Below the pieces are notes generated by a model. The model worked only from the letters and a program-made list of their open reading frames with translations. It had not been told where the DNA came from and searched no databases. Positions 45,082 to 55,900 of a stretch of DNA of 64,000 nucleotides are shown in pieces (the first letter of the stretch is position 1; each line of letters starts with the position of its first letter). The position numbers and the translations under genes are program-made. This stretch comes from Massilia sp. YIM B02763 (lineage in GTDB: Bacteria > Pseudomonadota > Gammaproteobacteria > Burkholderiales > Burkholderiaceae_D). The DNA is taken from contig NZ_JASNRD010000001.1 in assembly GCF_030412015.1 (NCBI RefSeq), forward strand, positions 620,001 to 684,000, in the 5' to 3' direction.

Positions 45082-45876
45082 ATGCGACCACACCACACCC
45101 TGCTTCGCGCCGCGGCGTTCGCGGCCATCGCTTTCGCTGCAGGCGCGGCCCACGCCGCCGACCTGCGCGTCGTCAGCTCGGGCGGCTTCGCCCAGGCCTA
45201 CAAGGACTTGTCCGGTCCCTACGAAAAGACCAGCGGCGACCACCTCGTTTCCGAATGGGGCCCGTCGATGGGCGCGACCAGGAACGCGATTCCCGCGCGC
45301 CTGGCGCGCGGCGAACCGATCGACGTCGTCATCATGGTCGGCGACGCCCTCGACAAGCTGATGGCCGAGGGCAAGCTGGAGCCGGGCAGCAAGGTGGTTC
45401 TGGCGATGTCGCCGATCGCCTGCGCCGTGCGCCACGGCGCCGCCAAGCCGGACATCCACACCGTCGACGGCCTGCGCAAGGCCTTCCTGCAGGCGCAGCA
45501 CGTGGCCTATTCGGACAGCGCCAGCGGCGAGTACATCAAGCGCGAGCTGATGGACAAGCTGGGCATCCGCAAGCAGATGGAAGGCAAGGCCGCCCAGATC
45601 CCGGCCACGCCGGTCGGCGAGATCGTCGCCCACGGCGACGCCGACTTCGGCTGCCAGCAGCGCAGCGAACTGCAGCCCGTGAAGGGCATCGACATCGTCG
45701 GCCTGCTGCCACGGGAAGTGCAGCTCGAGACCGAATTCTCCGCCGCCATCGTGCGCGGCAGCCGCCATCCGGACGAGGCGCGCGCGCTGCTGCGCTTCCT
45801 CGCCGCCCCGGCCAACGCGCAAGCCATCGCGGCGACCGGCCTCGAGCCGGCGGCGCCGGCCGGCGCGGCGCGCTGA
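45082..45876 (+). CDS. Periplasmic ModA-like protein, probable aconitate isomerase
   Basis: A 264-residue protein with a Sec signal (ending AHAA) and the type-2 periplasmic-binding fold: [69 protein letters not shown]. There is no ABC permease or ATPase nearby, which argues against a transport role. Aconitate isomerases described in Pseudomonas belong to this ModA-like family. The neighbours are a porin, an MFS tricarboxylate-type permease and a methyltransferase resembling trans-aconitate methyltransferase, so cis/trans aconitate interconversion in the periplasm is the best guess. AAGGAG lies eight bases before the start, and the gene follows the porin by 12 bases. Confidence 0.7.
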   Translation: MRPHHTLLRAAAFAAIAFAAGAAHAADLRVVSSGGFAQAYKDLSGPYEKTSGDHLVSEWGPSMGATRNAIPARLARGEPIDVVIMVGDALDKLMAEGKLEPGSKVVLAMSPIACAVRHGAAKPDIHTVDGLRKAFLQAQHVAYSDSASGEYIKRELMDKLGIRKQMEGKAAQIPATPVGEIVAHGDADFGCQQRSELQPVKGIDIVGLLPREVQLETEFSAAIVRGSRHPDEARALLRFLAAPANAQAIAATGLEPAAPAGAAR

Positions 45877-45904
45877 ACGACCCACCATTTTTCGAGAGGC
45901 CACC

Positions 45905-47245
45905 ATGTCCATCCAATCCACAGCCAAGGCGGAACACGCCGCCCCATCCGCTCCGGCGGCGCATGCGCACGCCCAGCCGGCGCGCGCGCAATCGAAGCTG
46001 GCGACCGTCATCCGCGTGACGAGCGGTAACTTCATCGAGATGTACGACTTCTTCCTGTTCGGGTTCTACGCCAGCCATATCGCGGCCGCGTTCTTTCCGG
46101 CCACGAGCGAGTACGCGGCGCTGATGATGACCTTCGCGACCTTCGGCGCCGGCTTCTTCATGCGTCCGCTGGGCGCGATCTTCCTGGGCAGCTACATCGA
46201 CCGCATCGGACGGCGCAAGGGCCTCGTGCTGACGCTCGCCATCATGGCCTCGGGCACGGCGCTGATCGCCTTCGTGCCCGGCTACGCCACCATCGGCATG
46301 CTGGCGCCGCTGCTCGTGCTCATCGGCCGCCTGCTGCAGGGCTTTTCCGCGGGCGTGGAACTGGGCGGCGTGTCCGTCTACCTGTCCGAGATGGCCACGC
46401 CCGGCAACAAGGGCTTCTACGTCAGCTGGCAGTCGGCCAGCCAGCAGCTGGCCGTGATCTGCTCGGCCGCGCTGGGCTATGGACTGAACCAGCTGATGCC
46501 GAAGGACCTCATCGCCGACTGGGGCTGGCGCATCCCGTTCTTCATCGGCTGCTCGATCATCCCGGTCGTGTTCTACATCCGCAAGTCGCTGCAGGAAACG
46601 GAAGCCTACCTCGCGCAGAAGACGCGCCCCACCTTCGGCCAGATGATGCGCACGATCGGCGCCAACTGGCTGCTGGTCACCGTCGGCACCATGCTGATCG
46701 TGCTCACCACCGTCGCGTTCTACCTGATCACCGTCTACACCCCGACCTTCGGCAAGAGCGTGCTGAAGCTGACCACCGAGGAAAGCCTGCTGGTGACGCT
46801 GTGCGTGGGCGTGTCGAACTTCTTCTGGCTGCCCGTGATGGGCGCCGTGTCGGACCGCATCGGCCGCTGGCCCGTGATGGCCACCTGCGCCGCGCTGACG
46901 GCCATCACCGCCTACCCGGCGCTCTCGTGGCTGATCGCCAACCCGAGCTTCGGCCACATGGTCATGATCGAGCTGTGGCTGTCCTTCCTGTACGGCAGCT
47001 ATAACGGCGCGACCATCGTGGCGCTCACCGAGATCATCCCCGTGCAGATCCGCACCACCGGCTTCTCGCTGGCCTACAGCCTGGCGACCGCGCTGTTCGG
47101 CGGCATGACCCCGCTGCTGTCGACCTGGCTGATCGAGACCACCGGCGACAAGGCGGCGCCCGGTTACTGGATGGCGGGCGCCGGCGCGATCAGCCTGGTG
47201 GCCACGTTCCTGATCTACCGCGGCATCGTCAAGGCGCGCACCTGA
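45905..47245 (+). CDS. MFS permease, citrate/tricarballylate type
   Basis: A 446-residue 12-helix transporter of the metabolite:H+ symporter family. [46 protein letters not shown] (the loop 2-3 motif) and [24 protein letters not shown] are the family signatures, closest to citrate- and tricarballylate-type permeases. Loop [27 protein letters not shown] is also typical. It would carry the tricarboxylate into the cytosol. The start has GAGAGG upstream; it is 28 bases after the isomerase-like gene. Confidence 0.88.
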   Translation: MSIQSTAKAEHAAPSAPAAHAHAQPARAQSKLATVIRVTSGNFIEMYDFFLFGFYASHIAAAFFPATSEYAALMMTFATFGAGFFMRPLGAIFLGSYIDRIGRRKGLVLTLAIMASGTALIAFVPGYATIGMLAPLLVLIGRLLQGFSAGVELGGVSVYLSEMATPGNKGFYVSWQSASQQLAVICSAALGYGLNQLMPKDLIADWGWRIPFFIGCSIIPVVFYIRKSLQETEAYLAQKTRPTFGQMMRTIGANWLLVTVGTMLIVLTTVAFYLITVYTPTFGKSVLKLTTEESLLVTLCVGVSNFFWLPVMGAVSDRIGRWPVMATCAALTAITAYPALSWLIANPSFGHMVMIELWLSFLYGSYNGATIVALTEIIPVQIRTTGFSLAYSLATALFGGMTPLLSTWLIETTGDKAAPGYWMAGAGAISLVATFLIYRGIVKART

Positions 47246-47297
47246 CGCGGCGGGCCGGGGCGGGTATCATGGCGGCGACGAATCCAGGATGACGACC

Positions 47298-48080
47298 ATG
47301 CCGACGCCCCCTTCCTCTTCCCCCGCCGTTGCCCCCAACCCAGCCCGCAACTGGTTCGACCAGGGCGGCAGCGCCTATGCGCGCTTCCGCCCCGAGTATC
47401 CGCCGGAACTCGCGGCCTTCCTCGCGCAAGCGGCCCCGGCCCGGGGCCTGGCGGTCGATGCCGGCTGCGGCAACGGCCAGCTCACCCAGCTGCTGGCGCC
47501 CTGCTTCGCGCACGTGGTGGGCGTCGACCCCAGCGCCGACCAGATCGCGAACGCGGCGCTTGACCCCCGCATCGACTACCGCTGCGCGCCGGCGGAACAC
47601 CTGCCCGTCGCGGACGGCAGCGCCGACCTGGTGACGGCGGCGCAGGCCGCGCACTGGTTCGACCTGCCCGCGTTCTACGCCGAAGTGCGACGCATCGGCC
47701 GCCCCGGCGCCGTGCTGGCGCTGGTCAGCTACGGGGTGCTGCGCATGGACGCGGCGCTCGACGCCCGCTTCCAGTCCTTCTACCGCGACGAGATCGGCCC
47801 CTACTGGCCGCCGCAGCGGCATCTCGTCGACACGGGCTACGCCACCATCGACTTTCCGTTCGCCGAGTTCGCGGCGCCGCCGATGGAGATCCGCCGCGAC
47901 TGGACGCTGCCGCAGTTCCTCGGCTACCTCACGACGTGGTCGGCCGTGCGCAGCGCCCGCGAAGCGGGGCGCGAGGCGCTCTTGACCGCCTTCGCCCAGG
48001 ACGTGTCGGCGGCCTGGGGCGATCCGGACGCCACGCGCACGGTGCGCTGGCCGCTGAACATGCGCATCGGGCGCCTGTAG
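47298..48080 (+). CDS. SAM-dependent methyltransferase, Tmt1/Crg1-like
   Basis: A 260-residue class I methyltransferase. Motif I is AVDAGCGNGQLTQLLA, the acidic loop is GVDPSADQI, and the region after motif IV is the telling part: TAAQAAHWFDLPAFYAEVRRI, IGPYWPPQRHLVDTGY and FLGYLTTWSAVRS, which parallel yeast trans-aconitate 3-methyltransferase. In this operon it may methylate trans-aconitate or a toxic analogue. The start is placed at 47298 because AGGA lies eight bases upstream; the ATG at 47289 overlaps that site. It is 52 bases after the MFS gene. Confidence 0.8.
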   Translation: MPTPPSSSPAVAPNPARNWFDQGGSAYARFRPEYPPELAAFLAQAAPARGLAVDAGCGNGQLTQLLAPCFAHVVGVDPSADQIANAALDPRIDYRCAPAEHLPVADGSADLVTAAQAAHWFDLPAFYAEVRRIGRPGAVLALVSYGVLRMDAALDARFQSFYRDEIGPYWPPQRHLVDTGYATIDFPFAEFAAPPMEIRRDWTLPQFLGYLTTWSAVRSAREAGREALLTAFAQDVSAAWGDPDATRTVRWPLNMRIGRL

Positions 48081-48090
48081 CGGGACCCGG

Positions 48091-49296
48091 GTGGCGCGCC
48101 CGCCATCGATCCTGCCGCTGGCCGCCGCCATCGCGGCGGGCCTCGCGCTCGGGATCGCCGCTCCCGCGGCGGCCGTGACGACGCACGTGCTGAGCGAGGT
48201 CTTCATCCGCCTGCTCGGCTGGATCATGGCGCCGCTCGTGTTCTGCATGCTGGCCGACGGCGCCGCCGCGCTGGGCCGCCACCGCGACGCCGGCCGCACC
48301 GGCCTGTCCATGCTGCTGTACTTCGGCGCGATGTCGCTGCTGTCGATGCTGGGCGGCCTCGTGGCCGGTGTGGTGCTGGAGCCGGGCATCGGCATGGCCG
48401 CCAGCGCGGACGGCAGTGCGGCGCTGGCCCGGCACGGATCCCTCGCGCCGCATGCGCTGCCGCACTGGATGGCCTGGCTGCCGGCGCTGCAGCCGAACAA
48501 CCTCGCCGTGCTGGCGCTGGCCCTGCCCTTCGGCCTGGTGGCCGGGCTACGCCCCGGCATGCGCCTGCTCGGCTGGATCGGCGCCGTGCGCGGCGGCCTG
48601 CTGGCGGCGACCCGGATCGTGTTGTGGCTGGCGCCGGCCGCGGCGTTCGGCGCCATGGCGTCGGCCGTCGGCCGCTCGGGCCTGGGCTCGCTGCTGCCGC
48701 TGCTGCGCTTCGTCGTCGCCATCAACCTGGCCAGCATCCTGTTCGTGTTCCTCGTGTACGGCGGCGTCGCGCGCCTCGTGCGCCTGCCGCTGGGGCGCTT
48801 CCTCTTCTTCCTGCGCAACGAGCTGGTCCTCGTCGCCTCCACCGGCGCCACGCTGGCGGCGCTGGCGCCGCTGAGCGAGCGGCTCGCGCGCCTGGGCTGC
48901 CCGCGCCGCCTCGTCGACGTCGTGCTGCCGTTCTCGTATTCGCTGAACCTGTCCGGGACCTATTTGTACATCGCCATGGCGCTCGTCTTCCTCGCCGAGG
49001 CGTCGGACGTCCATCTCGGCTGGCACGAACTGGCGCTGATGTTCGGCGTCGGCCTCCTGTCCAGCAAGGGCGCGGCCGGCGTCGCCGGCTCCGCGCTGGC
49101 GACGCTGGTGGCGACGGCGGCGCTGCTGCACGTCGCGTCGGCCGACACGGTCGCGCTGCTGGTCGCGATCGACCGCACGATGAAGTGCCGCCTGCTGACC
49201 AACGTCATCGGGCACAGCCTCGCCTGCGTGGTGCTGGCCGCGCGCGACGGGAGCCTGGACCGGGACGCACTGGGCAGGGAGCTGGGACGCCCCTAG
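48091..49296 (+). CDS. Dicarboxylate/amino-acid:cation symporter (DAACS), divergent
   Basis: A 401-residue membrane protein of the DctA/GltP family, GTG start 10 bases after the methyltransferase stop. Family blocks are visible: FIRLLGWIMAPLVFCMLADGAAALG, STGATLAAL in place of the TSSS hairpin, LPFSYSLNLSGTYLYIAMALVFLAEA, GLLSSKGAAGVAGSALATLVATA and RLLTNVIGHSLACVV. The usual Asp of NxDGT, a sodium ligand, is Ser here (NLSGT), so cation coupling may differ. It is the last gene of the presumed tricarboxylate operon, probably taking up a dicarboxylate product or substrate. Confidence 0.85.
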   Translation: MARPPSILPLAAAIAAGLALGIAAPAAAVTTHVLSEVFIRLLGWIMAPLVFCMLADGAAALGRHRDAGRTGLSMLLYFGAMSLLSMLGGLVAGVVLEPGIGMAASADGSAALARHGSLAPHALPHWMAWLPALQPNNLAVLALALPFGLVAGLRPGMRLLGWIGAVRGGLLAATRIVLWLAPAAAFGAMASAVGRSGLGSLLPLLRFVVAINLASILFVFLVYGGVARLVRLPLGRFLFFLRNELVLVASTGATLAALAPLSERLARLGCPRRLVDVVLPFSYSLNLSGTYLYIAMALVFLAEASDVHLGWHELALMFGVGLLSSKGAAGVAGSALATLVATAALLHVASADTVALLVAIDRTMKCRLLTNVIGHSLACVVLAARDGSLDRDALGRELGRP

Positions 49297-49312
49297 CGCC
49301 TCCCGGGCGACG

Positions 49313-50248
49313 TCAGCCGCCCTGCTTCAGGTAGCCGTGCATCTCCAGCCAGCGCGCGAACGCGTCGAACCATCCGGTGCTGGTGGTCGTCTTCGGGTAC
49401 ATGCCGAAGCCGTGGCCGCCCTGCTCGTACAGGTGGAACTCGACGGGGCGGCCGGCCGCGCGCCAGCCCTCCACGAGGCCGAAGCCGCCCTTGGCGAACA
49501 GCGGATCGTCGGCCGCCAGCGCGACGAACATCGGCGGCGCATCGGCCGGCACCTTCATCGCGGACAGCGGGCCGTAGATGTTGGCGATGAACGCCGGTTT
49601 CGCGTCCTGGCCGTGCAGCGCGGTGGCCATCGTCAGCATCGCGCCGGCCGAGAAGCCGGCCATGCCGATGCGGTCCGGCGCCACGTGCCACTCGCCGGCG
49701 CGGGCGCGCACCAGGGCGAAGGCGGCGCGGGCGTCGGCGATCTGCGGCGCCAGCGTCCTGGCCGGATCGTCCTGGCCCGGCGGGCGGGCCGCGCGCGCGG
49801 CGCCGGAAAACATCTCGGCCATCGAGCGTTCGAACGCCGCCATGTCGGCCGGCGTCTGGTTCAGGCGGTACTTCAGCACGAAGGCGGCGACGCCGCGCGC
49901 GTTCAGCGCCTTGGCGACGTCCCAGCCCTCGTTGCTCATCGAGAGCGTGCGGAAGCCCCCGCCCGGCGCCACGATCACGGCGGCGCCCGTGGCCCTGGCC
50001 GGATCGGGCAGGAACGGCGTCAGCGTGGCGACGGTGACGTTGCGCGCGAACTGGCTGCCGTACTGCGTGTGCCAGCTTTCCTGCACGGTGGCGCCCGGCA
50101 ACGGCCCCGTATTCAGCACGATGGCGCCCGGCTGCGCGGGCGTCGCGATGGGCGTCATCTTGTCGTTCTGCGCCAGCGCGGGGCCGGCGCACAGGACGGC
50201 GGTCACGACGGCCGCACCGAGGGCGCGGCGGATTCCTTGCATGGTCAT
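49313..50248 (-). CDS. Secreted alpha/beta-hydrolase esterase (acetylxylan-esterase type)
   Basis: A 311-residue exported protein: signal peptide ending PALAQ, the oxyanion-forming HGGG-like region is PGGGFRTLS, nucleophile elbow GFSAGAMLT, the acid in ADDPLF and the His in GGHGFGMYP. This is the layout of BD-FAE/Axe-type sugar-ester hydrolases. AGGAG precedes the start. It is the last gene of the minus-strand glycan cluster, 24 bases after GH3, and would remove acetyl groups from the polysaccharide. Confidence 0.85.
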   Translation of the reverse strand: MTMQGIRRALGAAVVTAVLCAGPALAQNDKMTPIATPAQPGAIVLNTGPLPGATVQESWHTQYGSQFARNVTVATLTPFLPDPARATGAAVIVAPGGGFRTLSMSNEGWDVAKALNARGVAAFVLKYRLNQTPADMAAFERSMAEMFSGAARAARPPGQDDPARTLAPQIADARAAFALVRARAGEWHVAPDRIGMAGFSAGAMLTMATALHGQDAKPAFIANIYGPLSAMKVPADAPPMFVALAADDPLFAKGGFGLVEGWRAAGRPVEFHLYEQGGHGFGMYPKTTTSTGWFDAFARWLEMHGYLKQGG

Positions 50249-50272
50249 GGTGTCTCCTTTGTCATCGAATGG

Positions 50273-52951
50273 TCAGCGCGGCAGAACGTCGGAACGCTTC
50301 AGCACCACCGTGGCCGCCTGCCCGGCGACGCCGGTGCCCGGCTGCCCGCTCCCCACGGTCACGCCCAGCGTGCCCGGCATCAGCTGGCGCACGCCGTCGC
50401 GCGTGACGAAGCTCAGGTCGCGCGGCGACAGGCGGAAGCTGACGGTGCGGCGCTCGCCCGCCTTCAGCGACAGGCGCTGGAAGCCGCGCAGCGCCACGCG
50501 CGGCGCGCCCTCGAAGGCCGGCGGCGTCAGGTAGAGCTGGGCGACCTCGTCGCCGTCGCGCTTGCCGGTATTCGACACCGTGGTGGTGACGAGCACGCCG
50601 TTTTCCGGCGCGCCGTCGACGGGCTCCACTTGCAGCGGCCCGTAGGCGAAGGTCGTGTAGCTGAGGCCGAAGCCGAACGGATAGACGGGCGTGCCCGTGA
50701 AGTAGCGGTAGGTGCGGCCCTTCATGCCGTAGTCGTCGAACGGCGGCAGGTCGGCCACGCTGCGGTAGAACGTCAGCGGCAGGCGGCCGCCGGCATCCGA
50801 CTTGCCGCTGACGACGTCGGCCACGGCCTGCCCGCCGGACTGGCCCGGATACCACGCGGCGACGATGGCCGACGCATTGTCCTTCGCCCACGACAGGTCG
50901 ATGGCGCTGCCGCCCATGACGACGACGACCAGTGGCTTGCCCGTCGCCTTGGCCTGTTCCAGCAGGCGGCGCTGGTCGCGCGGCAGGTCGAGCGAGGTCC
51001 GGTCGCCGCCCGCGAAGCCCTCGATCTTCAGGGCCAGTTCCTCGCCCTCCAGGTCCGACGTCAGCCCGACGACGGCGACGACGACGTCCGCGTCGGCGGC
51101 GGCTTTCTTCAGCTCCGCCTGCGGGTTCCTGGAGATGCGTTTCCAGAACAGGCCCGGCACGGCGGTGACGCCCGTCTCGGTCTGGTAGCGGATCGGATAC
51201 GACTTCCCCTTTTCCAGGGAAACTTCCGCCAGCTGCAGCGGCTCGGCCCAGCGCGAATAGCTTTTCGCGGCGGCGGCCGGCTTGCCCGCCACCGTCATCT
51301 GCCCCTGCACGCCCGTCACGCCGATGCGGTAGGTGCCCGTCTCGGGCGCGACGAGAGAACCCGTCCAGACGACCTTGTGGTGGTCCGCCACCTCCTTCAG
51401 TTCGAGCGCGTGCGATTCCAGTCCGGGCTCGACCCGCACGGCGGCTGGCTTGGCCTCGAACGGCGTCTTGCCCGGCACCGCGGCGCCGGCCGCGCCGCCG
51501 TTGCGGTTGAAATACTCCGCGCGCAGGCCTGGCTTGCCGTCCGGCGTGCGGAATGCCGACGGCGGCACGGGGTCGCCGTCCGTGATCGAGGCGCCGAACG
51601 GCACCGCCTGGATGCGCGCGCCGGGTAGCGCCGCGCGCAGGCCGTCCAGGACCGAGACGGGCGGCGCGCTCTGCGTCGACGAATAATTCCCGCGCAGCAC
51701 GCGCGTCGCGTCCGCGAGCGGCCCGGCGACGGCGATGCGGACATCGCTTCTCAACGGCAGCACGCCGTCGTTCTTCAGCAGCACCAGGCTCTCGACGGCA
51801 GCCTTCAGCGCGAGCGCGCGGTGTTCCGGCGTATCGATCGCCGTGACCGGCACGGGCTCGTGCGCGCGCGCCGGCAGGCCGGCGAGGTCGCCATTGCGCA
51901 GGCGCGCCGAGAACAGCCGCACCAGCGCGCGGTCGATGTCGGCCATGCCGATCAGGCCGCGCTGGTACGCCTCGCGGTAGCGCTGGTCCAGGCCCGGCGT
52001 GTCGCTGAGGGTCTGGGTATTGCACTCGTTGTCCGTGCCGGCCTTGAGCGCGACGGCGACGGCGGCGGCCGGGTCGGTCGCGTACTTGCTGTGGATCGAG
52101 ATGTCGGTGACGGCGTCGCAGTCGGACACGACGTAGCCCTTGAAGCCCCAGGCGCCGCGCAGCGTGCGCTCCAGCAGCAGGTTGCTGCCGCACGCCGGCT
52201 GGCCGTTGATGCGGTTGTAGGCGCACATGACGGAGCCGGCCTTGCCGTCGACGATGGCGGCTCGGAACGCGGGCAGGTAGGTGTCTTCCAGGTCGTGGTC
52301 GGACACGAACACATTGGCCACGTGGCGCGTCGGCTCCGGACCGCTGTGCACGGCGAAATGCTTGGGCGTGGCGATCACCTTCGGCAGCTCCGGATCCGGG
52401 CCCTGCACGCCCTGCACGAAGGCCACGCCCAGCACCGCCGTCAGGTACGGGTCTTCGCCGTACGTCTCCTGGCCGCGGCCCCAGCGCGGATCGCGGAAGA
52501 TGTTGATGTTCGGCGACCACGTGTCCAGGCCCGTGCCGATGCGGCCCAGGCGGCCCGTCTCGCGGCCCAGCGTGTGCAGCGCCTGCACCTCGGTGCCGAT
52601 GGCGGACGCCACGTCGCGCAGCAGCTTCTCGTCGAACGTCGCGGCCAGGCCGATCGGCTCGGGGAAGTTCGTCGTCGGCACGGGTCCCAGCGCCCCGTGC
52701 AGCGATTCGGTCCACCAGTTGTACGCCGGGATGCCCAGGCGCGGCAGCGCCGGCGCCACGTTCAGCAGCTGGGCGATCTTCTCGTCCAGCGTCATCCGCG
52801 CCACCAGCGCGCCGGCCCGGGCATCGGCGTCGGCACGCACGTCCGCGCGCACATCCACGCGCATTTCGGCGCCATGGGCCAGCACGGGCAGCGCCAGCAG
52901 CACCGCATGGCAGAGGGCCGTGCGGCCCAGTCGTGTGAATGTCGTGCGCAT
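50273..52951 (-). CDS. GH3 beta-glycosidase with PA14 insertion
   Basis: An 892-residue exoglycosidase with a signal peptide. The N-terminal barrel has WWTESLHGALGPVPTTNFPEPIGLAATFD, DTWSPNINIFRDPRWGRGQETYGEDPYLT and the nucleophile Asp in YVVSDCDAVTDIS. KHFAVHSGPE holds the KHF substrate motif. A PA14 domain (GLRAEYFNRNGG through FWKRIS) interrupts the second domain. The C-terminus has the Fn3-like module. The SDCDAV form and length match beta-xylosidase/glucosidase branches. It overlaps nothing: its ATG is three bases from the stop of the upstream beta-helix gene, so they are cotranscribed. Confidence 0.9.
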   Translation of the reverse strand: MRTTFTRLGRTALCHAVLLALPVLAHGAEMRVDVRADVRADADARAGALVARMTLDEKIAQLLNVAPALPRLGIPAYNWWTESLHGALGPVPTTNFPEPIGLAATFDEKLLRDVASAIGTEVQALHTLGRETGRLGRIGTGLDTWSPNINIFRDPRWGRGQETYGEDPYLTAVLGVAFVQGVQGPDPELPKVIATPKHFAVHSGPEPTRHVANVFVSDHDLEDTYLPAFRAAIVDGKAGSVMCAYNRINGQPACGSNLLLERTLRGAWGFKGYVVSDCDAVTDISIHSKYATDPAAAVAVALKAGTDNECNTQTLSDTPGLDQRYREAYQRGLIGMADIDRALVRLFSARLRNGDLAGLPARAHEPVPVTAIDTPEHRALALKAAVESLVLLKNDGVLPLRSDVRIAVAGPLADATRVLRGNYSSTQSAPPVSVLDGLRAALPGARIQAVPFGASITDGDPVPPSAFRTPDGKPGLRAEYFNRNGGAAGAAVPGKTPFEAKPAAVRVEPGLESHALELKEVADHHKVVWTGSLVAPETGTYRIGVTGVQGQMTVAGKPAAAAKSYSRWAEPLQLAEVSLEKGKSYPIRYQTETGVTAVPGLFWKRISRNPQAELKKAAADADVVVAVVGLTSDLEGEELALKIEGFAGGDRTSLDLPRDQRRLLEQAKATGKPLVVVVMGGSAIDLSWAKDNASAIVAAWYPGQSGGQAVADVVSGKSDAGGRLPLTFYRSVADLPPFDDYGMKGRTYRYFTGTPVYPFGFGLSYTTFAYGPLQVEPVDGAPENGVLVTTTVSNTGKRDGDEVAQLYLTPPAFEGAPRVALRGFQRLSLKAGERRTVSFRLSPRDLSFVTRDGVRQLMPGTLGVTVGSGQPGTGVAGQAATVVLKRSDVLPR

Positions 52952-52954
52952 GGC

Positions 52955-55900
52955 TCAGATCCTCGCCGAATACAGCGCATGGTGCGTCAGGATGAACAGC
53001 GTGCGCTTGTCGGCACCGCCGAACAGCAGCTGCAGCGGCCGCGCCGGCACGTCGATGCGGCCCACTTCCTTGCCATTGCCGTCGTAGACGAATACCTGGC
53101 CGTTGGCCACGTAGACGCGGCCGTCCGGGCCCAGCGCCGCGCTCTCGCCGCCGCGGTCGGCCACGCGCTTCAGGTCCGTCAGCGCGCCTCCCGCGCCAAC
53201 GAGCGCGCTGTAGGTGATGTTGCGCGACGCGTTGGTGACGAGCGCGCGTTCGCCCGACTTGGCGGTGACGAAGCCGTGCGCGTCCAGCGTGTCCGACCAG
53301 CGGTGGCCCAGGTGGTCGGGCGAGCCGTGGCGCGTGACGCGGAAGGCCGGCAGCACCAGGCTGCCGTCGGGCGACACGTATTCGCGCGCCTTGGCCTGGC
53401 CGACGTCGCGCGCGAACATCTCGTCCAGCGTCGTGAACTCGTAGGTCTGCAGGTCCAGCTGGTCCTTGAACTCGCCGTTGTTCCAGAAGTTCACGGGCAG
53501 CGCCAGGCGCGCCTTCGCGTGCTGCGCCGCCGGCGTGGGCGCGATGAAGGCGGGCTGCGCCCCCGGCACGCGCGGGTCGAGCGCGTACACGGTGGCGTCC
53601 TTGCCGCTGGAGGACAGCACCAGCAGCTTGCCGCTGTCCTCGACGGCCAGGTTGACGGGGTCGAGCGGATAGTCGCTGGCGACCTTCAGGCCCTCGCCCG
53701 CCGCCCAGCTGAAGATGCGCTGGAAGTGGCGGTCGATGAAGTACAGCCGCCCGCTCGCGTCGACGGCGCCGCCGGCGATGGAATAGAAGCCGTCCTGCAG
53801 CTTGTCCACGGTGGCCATCGACGGGGTCGGCGCCGCGGTCGGCTTCGCGCCCGTGTAGTCGTACACGGAGAACATGCGCTCGCGGATCTCGAGGCCGTTG
53901 GTGACGTCGGTGATCGCGTTCTCGTACGGGTATTTCGACGCGCGCAGGTAGGCGGTGCAGCCGTTCTCGTCGCAGGTGGGGAAGCCGCTTTCGGCGTTCA
54001 CGGCCACGTTGCGGAAGCGGATGCCGCTCGAATTGGCCAGGCGCACGGCGGTCGGCGCCGGCTTCATCGAGCGCGTGACGCGGTAGGCGTGCAGGTTCGC
54101 GAGCAGGATGTTCTTCGAGTTGCGGATGTCGACCGCCACCGAGTCGGCGCCGTCGCGCACCTCCTCTTCCGTCTGCGGCGCGTGGAATTCCCAGTTCTCG
54201 ACGCCGTCCAGCACGATCTCGTTGCGGATGTGGTGCTCGGCCGAGAGCTCGTAGACGCGGCCCGGGGTCTTCGTGTTGGTGACGTAGAAGCCCGCCTGCG
54301 CGTGGCCGGCCGGGACCCACACGCCGGTGAACGTGCCGCCGCCCCCGTCCGTGACCCAGACGTTCGGGTACTGGCGGTCCCACCACGCGCTGGTGTCGAA
54401 GCGCGGGCCCTTCTTGTACGGGTCGGTGTCCGCGCCCATGCTCCACTGGAAACGGATGTCGTCCACCAGCGACTTCGCGCCGGCGCGCCACAGCAGGCCC
54501 ACGGCGCGGTTGTTGACTTCGCCCGTATTGATGCCGATGCCCGTCACGACGGCGTCGCCGCCGCGCGCGCTCTCGATCACGGCCTTCGGCACGCCGGCGC
54601 CCTGGTACAGCGGCGAGCCGTTCGGCAGGCGCAGCTGCGTCAGGCCCGGGTGCAGGCCGATCAGCACCGTGTCGGGCTTCAGGCGGATCGTGTCGTTGAC
54701 GACGTAGATCCCGAGCGGCAGGTAGACGGCGCGGCGGCTGTCGATCGCCTTCTGGATGGCGGCCGTGTCGTCGGTCACGCCGTCGCCCTTGGCGCCGAAG
54801 CTCTTCGCGCTGGCCCACTCGGCGCTGGGCGGCAGCGCGCGCAGCACGCGCCCGCCCCCCTCCTTCGCCCTGGCCGGCAGCGCCGCTGTCTTGAAATAGG
54901 TGTCGAACGCACCCGGCGCACCCGCGTTCGCGACCTTCAGCCCGTGGTTGAATTCGGCCACCTGGTAATCGCGGCCGGTGCCCGCCAGCGTCTTGCCGCT
55001 GTCGCGGAAGCGGGCAAAGGTCGGCACGTTGCGCGCGCTGGCGCGCTCGAAGCCGACCTGCGTGTAGACGTTGTTCTCGTTGCTGACGATGACGCCCGCC
55101 TTCGACACGTTCTCGAAGCGCACGTCCTGCCCCCACAGCCAGTCGCCGTAGCCGCGGTCGATCTCGATGCCGACCGGGGTGTTGCGGATCTCCGTGTTCG
55201 CCAGCGTCAGCGCCGCCTCGTGCTCGCGGATGGCGGCGTCGCGCTGGCCGTCGAAGTGGGAATCGAGCAGCGTGAACTGCCAGGCCGGCGAGGTCTTCTC
55301 GGCCAGGATGCCGTAGCGGCCGCCGTAGAAGCGCAGGTTGTAGGCGATGTTGCCCACCTGGTAGACGCCGGCCAGGCCCGAGCCCATGCGAAAGTCGATG
55401 TGCGACAGGTTCGAGTGCTGCGCCGTGTGCATGCGCACGCCGCTGGCGGCCGGGTTGCCGTCGCCGACCTCGAAGTCGACGTTCGACAGGGCCGAATAGA
55501 AGGTCGAGGAATTCGCGTCGCGCACCGGCTTGTTGGCGGGGTCGAACGGCACCGCGCCCGGCACGGGCATGGCCACGCCGCCGATATTGTAGGTGTCGGT
55601 GCCGGTGAAGATCACCATGTTCGCCAGGCCCTTCTGGAAGCCCGGCGTGTTCGGGCCCAGCACCAGCACGGGACGCGTCTTGCCGACGCCGTACAGGCGC
55701 ACGGCGATCGGGATCAGGATGCTGCGGCTGATGCGGTAGCGGCCCGACGGCAGGAACACGACGCCGCCGGCGCCATTGTTCGCGGCGCGGTCGATGGCCT
55801 GCTGGATGGCGTCCGTGTCGTCGGCCTTGCCGTCGCCCTTGCCGCGCACGACGATGGCGCGCGCATCCTCGGGCATGGCCTGGTAGGCGGACACGGACGG

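Noticed and set aside
45082-45876. Molybdate ABC substrate-binding protein
   Set aside because: No modB/modC homologues nearby, and all neighbours concern organic acids.
50262-55136. 1624-codon minus-strand frame across the GH3 and beta-helix genes
   Set aside because: It is a second frame on the coding strand of two well-supported genes; its product is Arg/Gly-rich and domainless.
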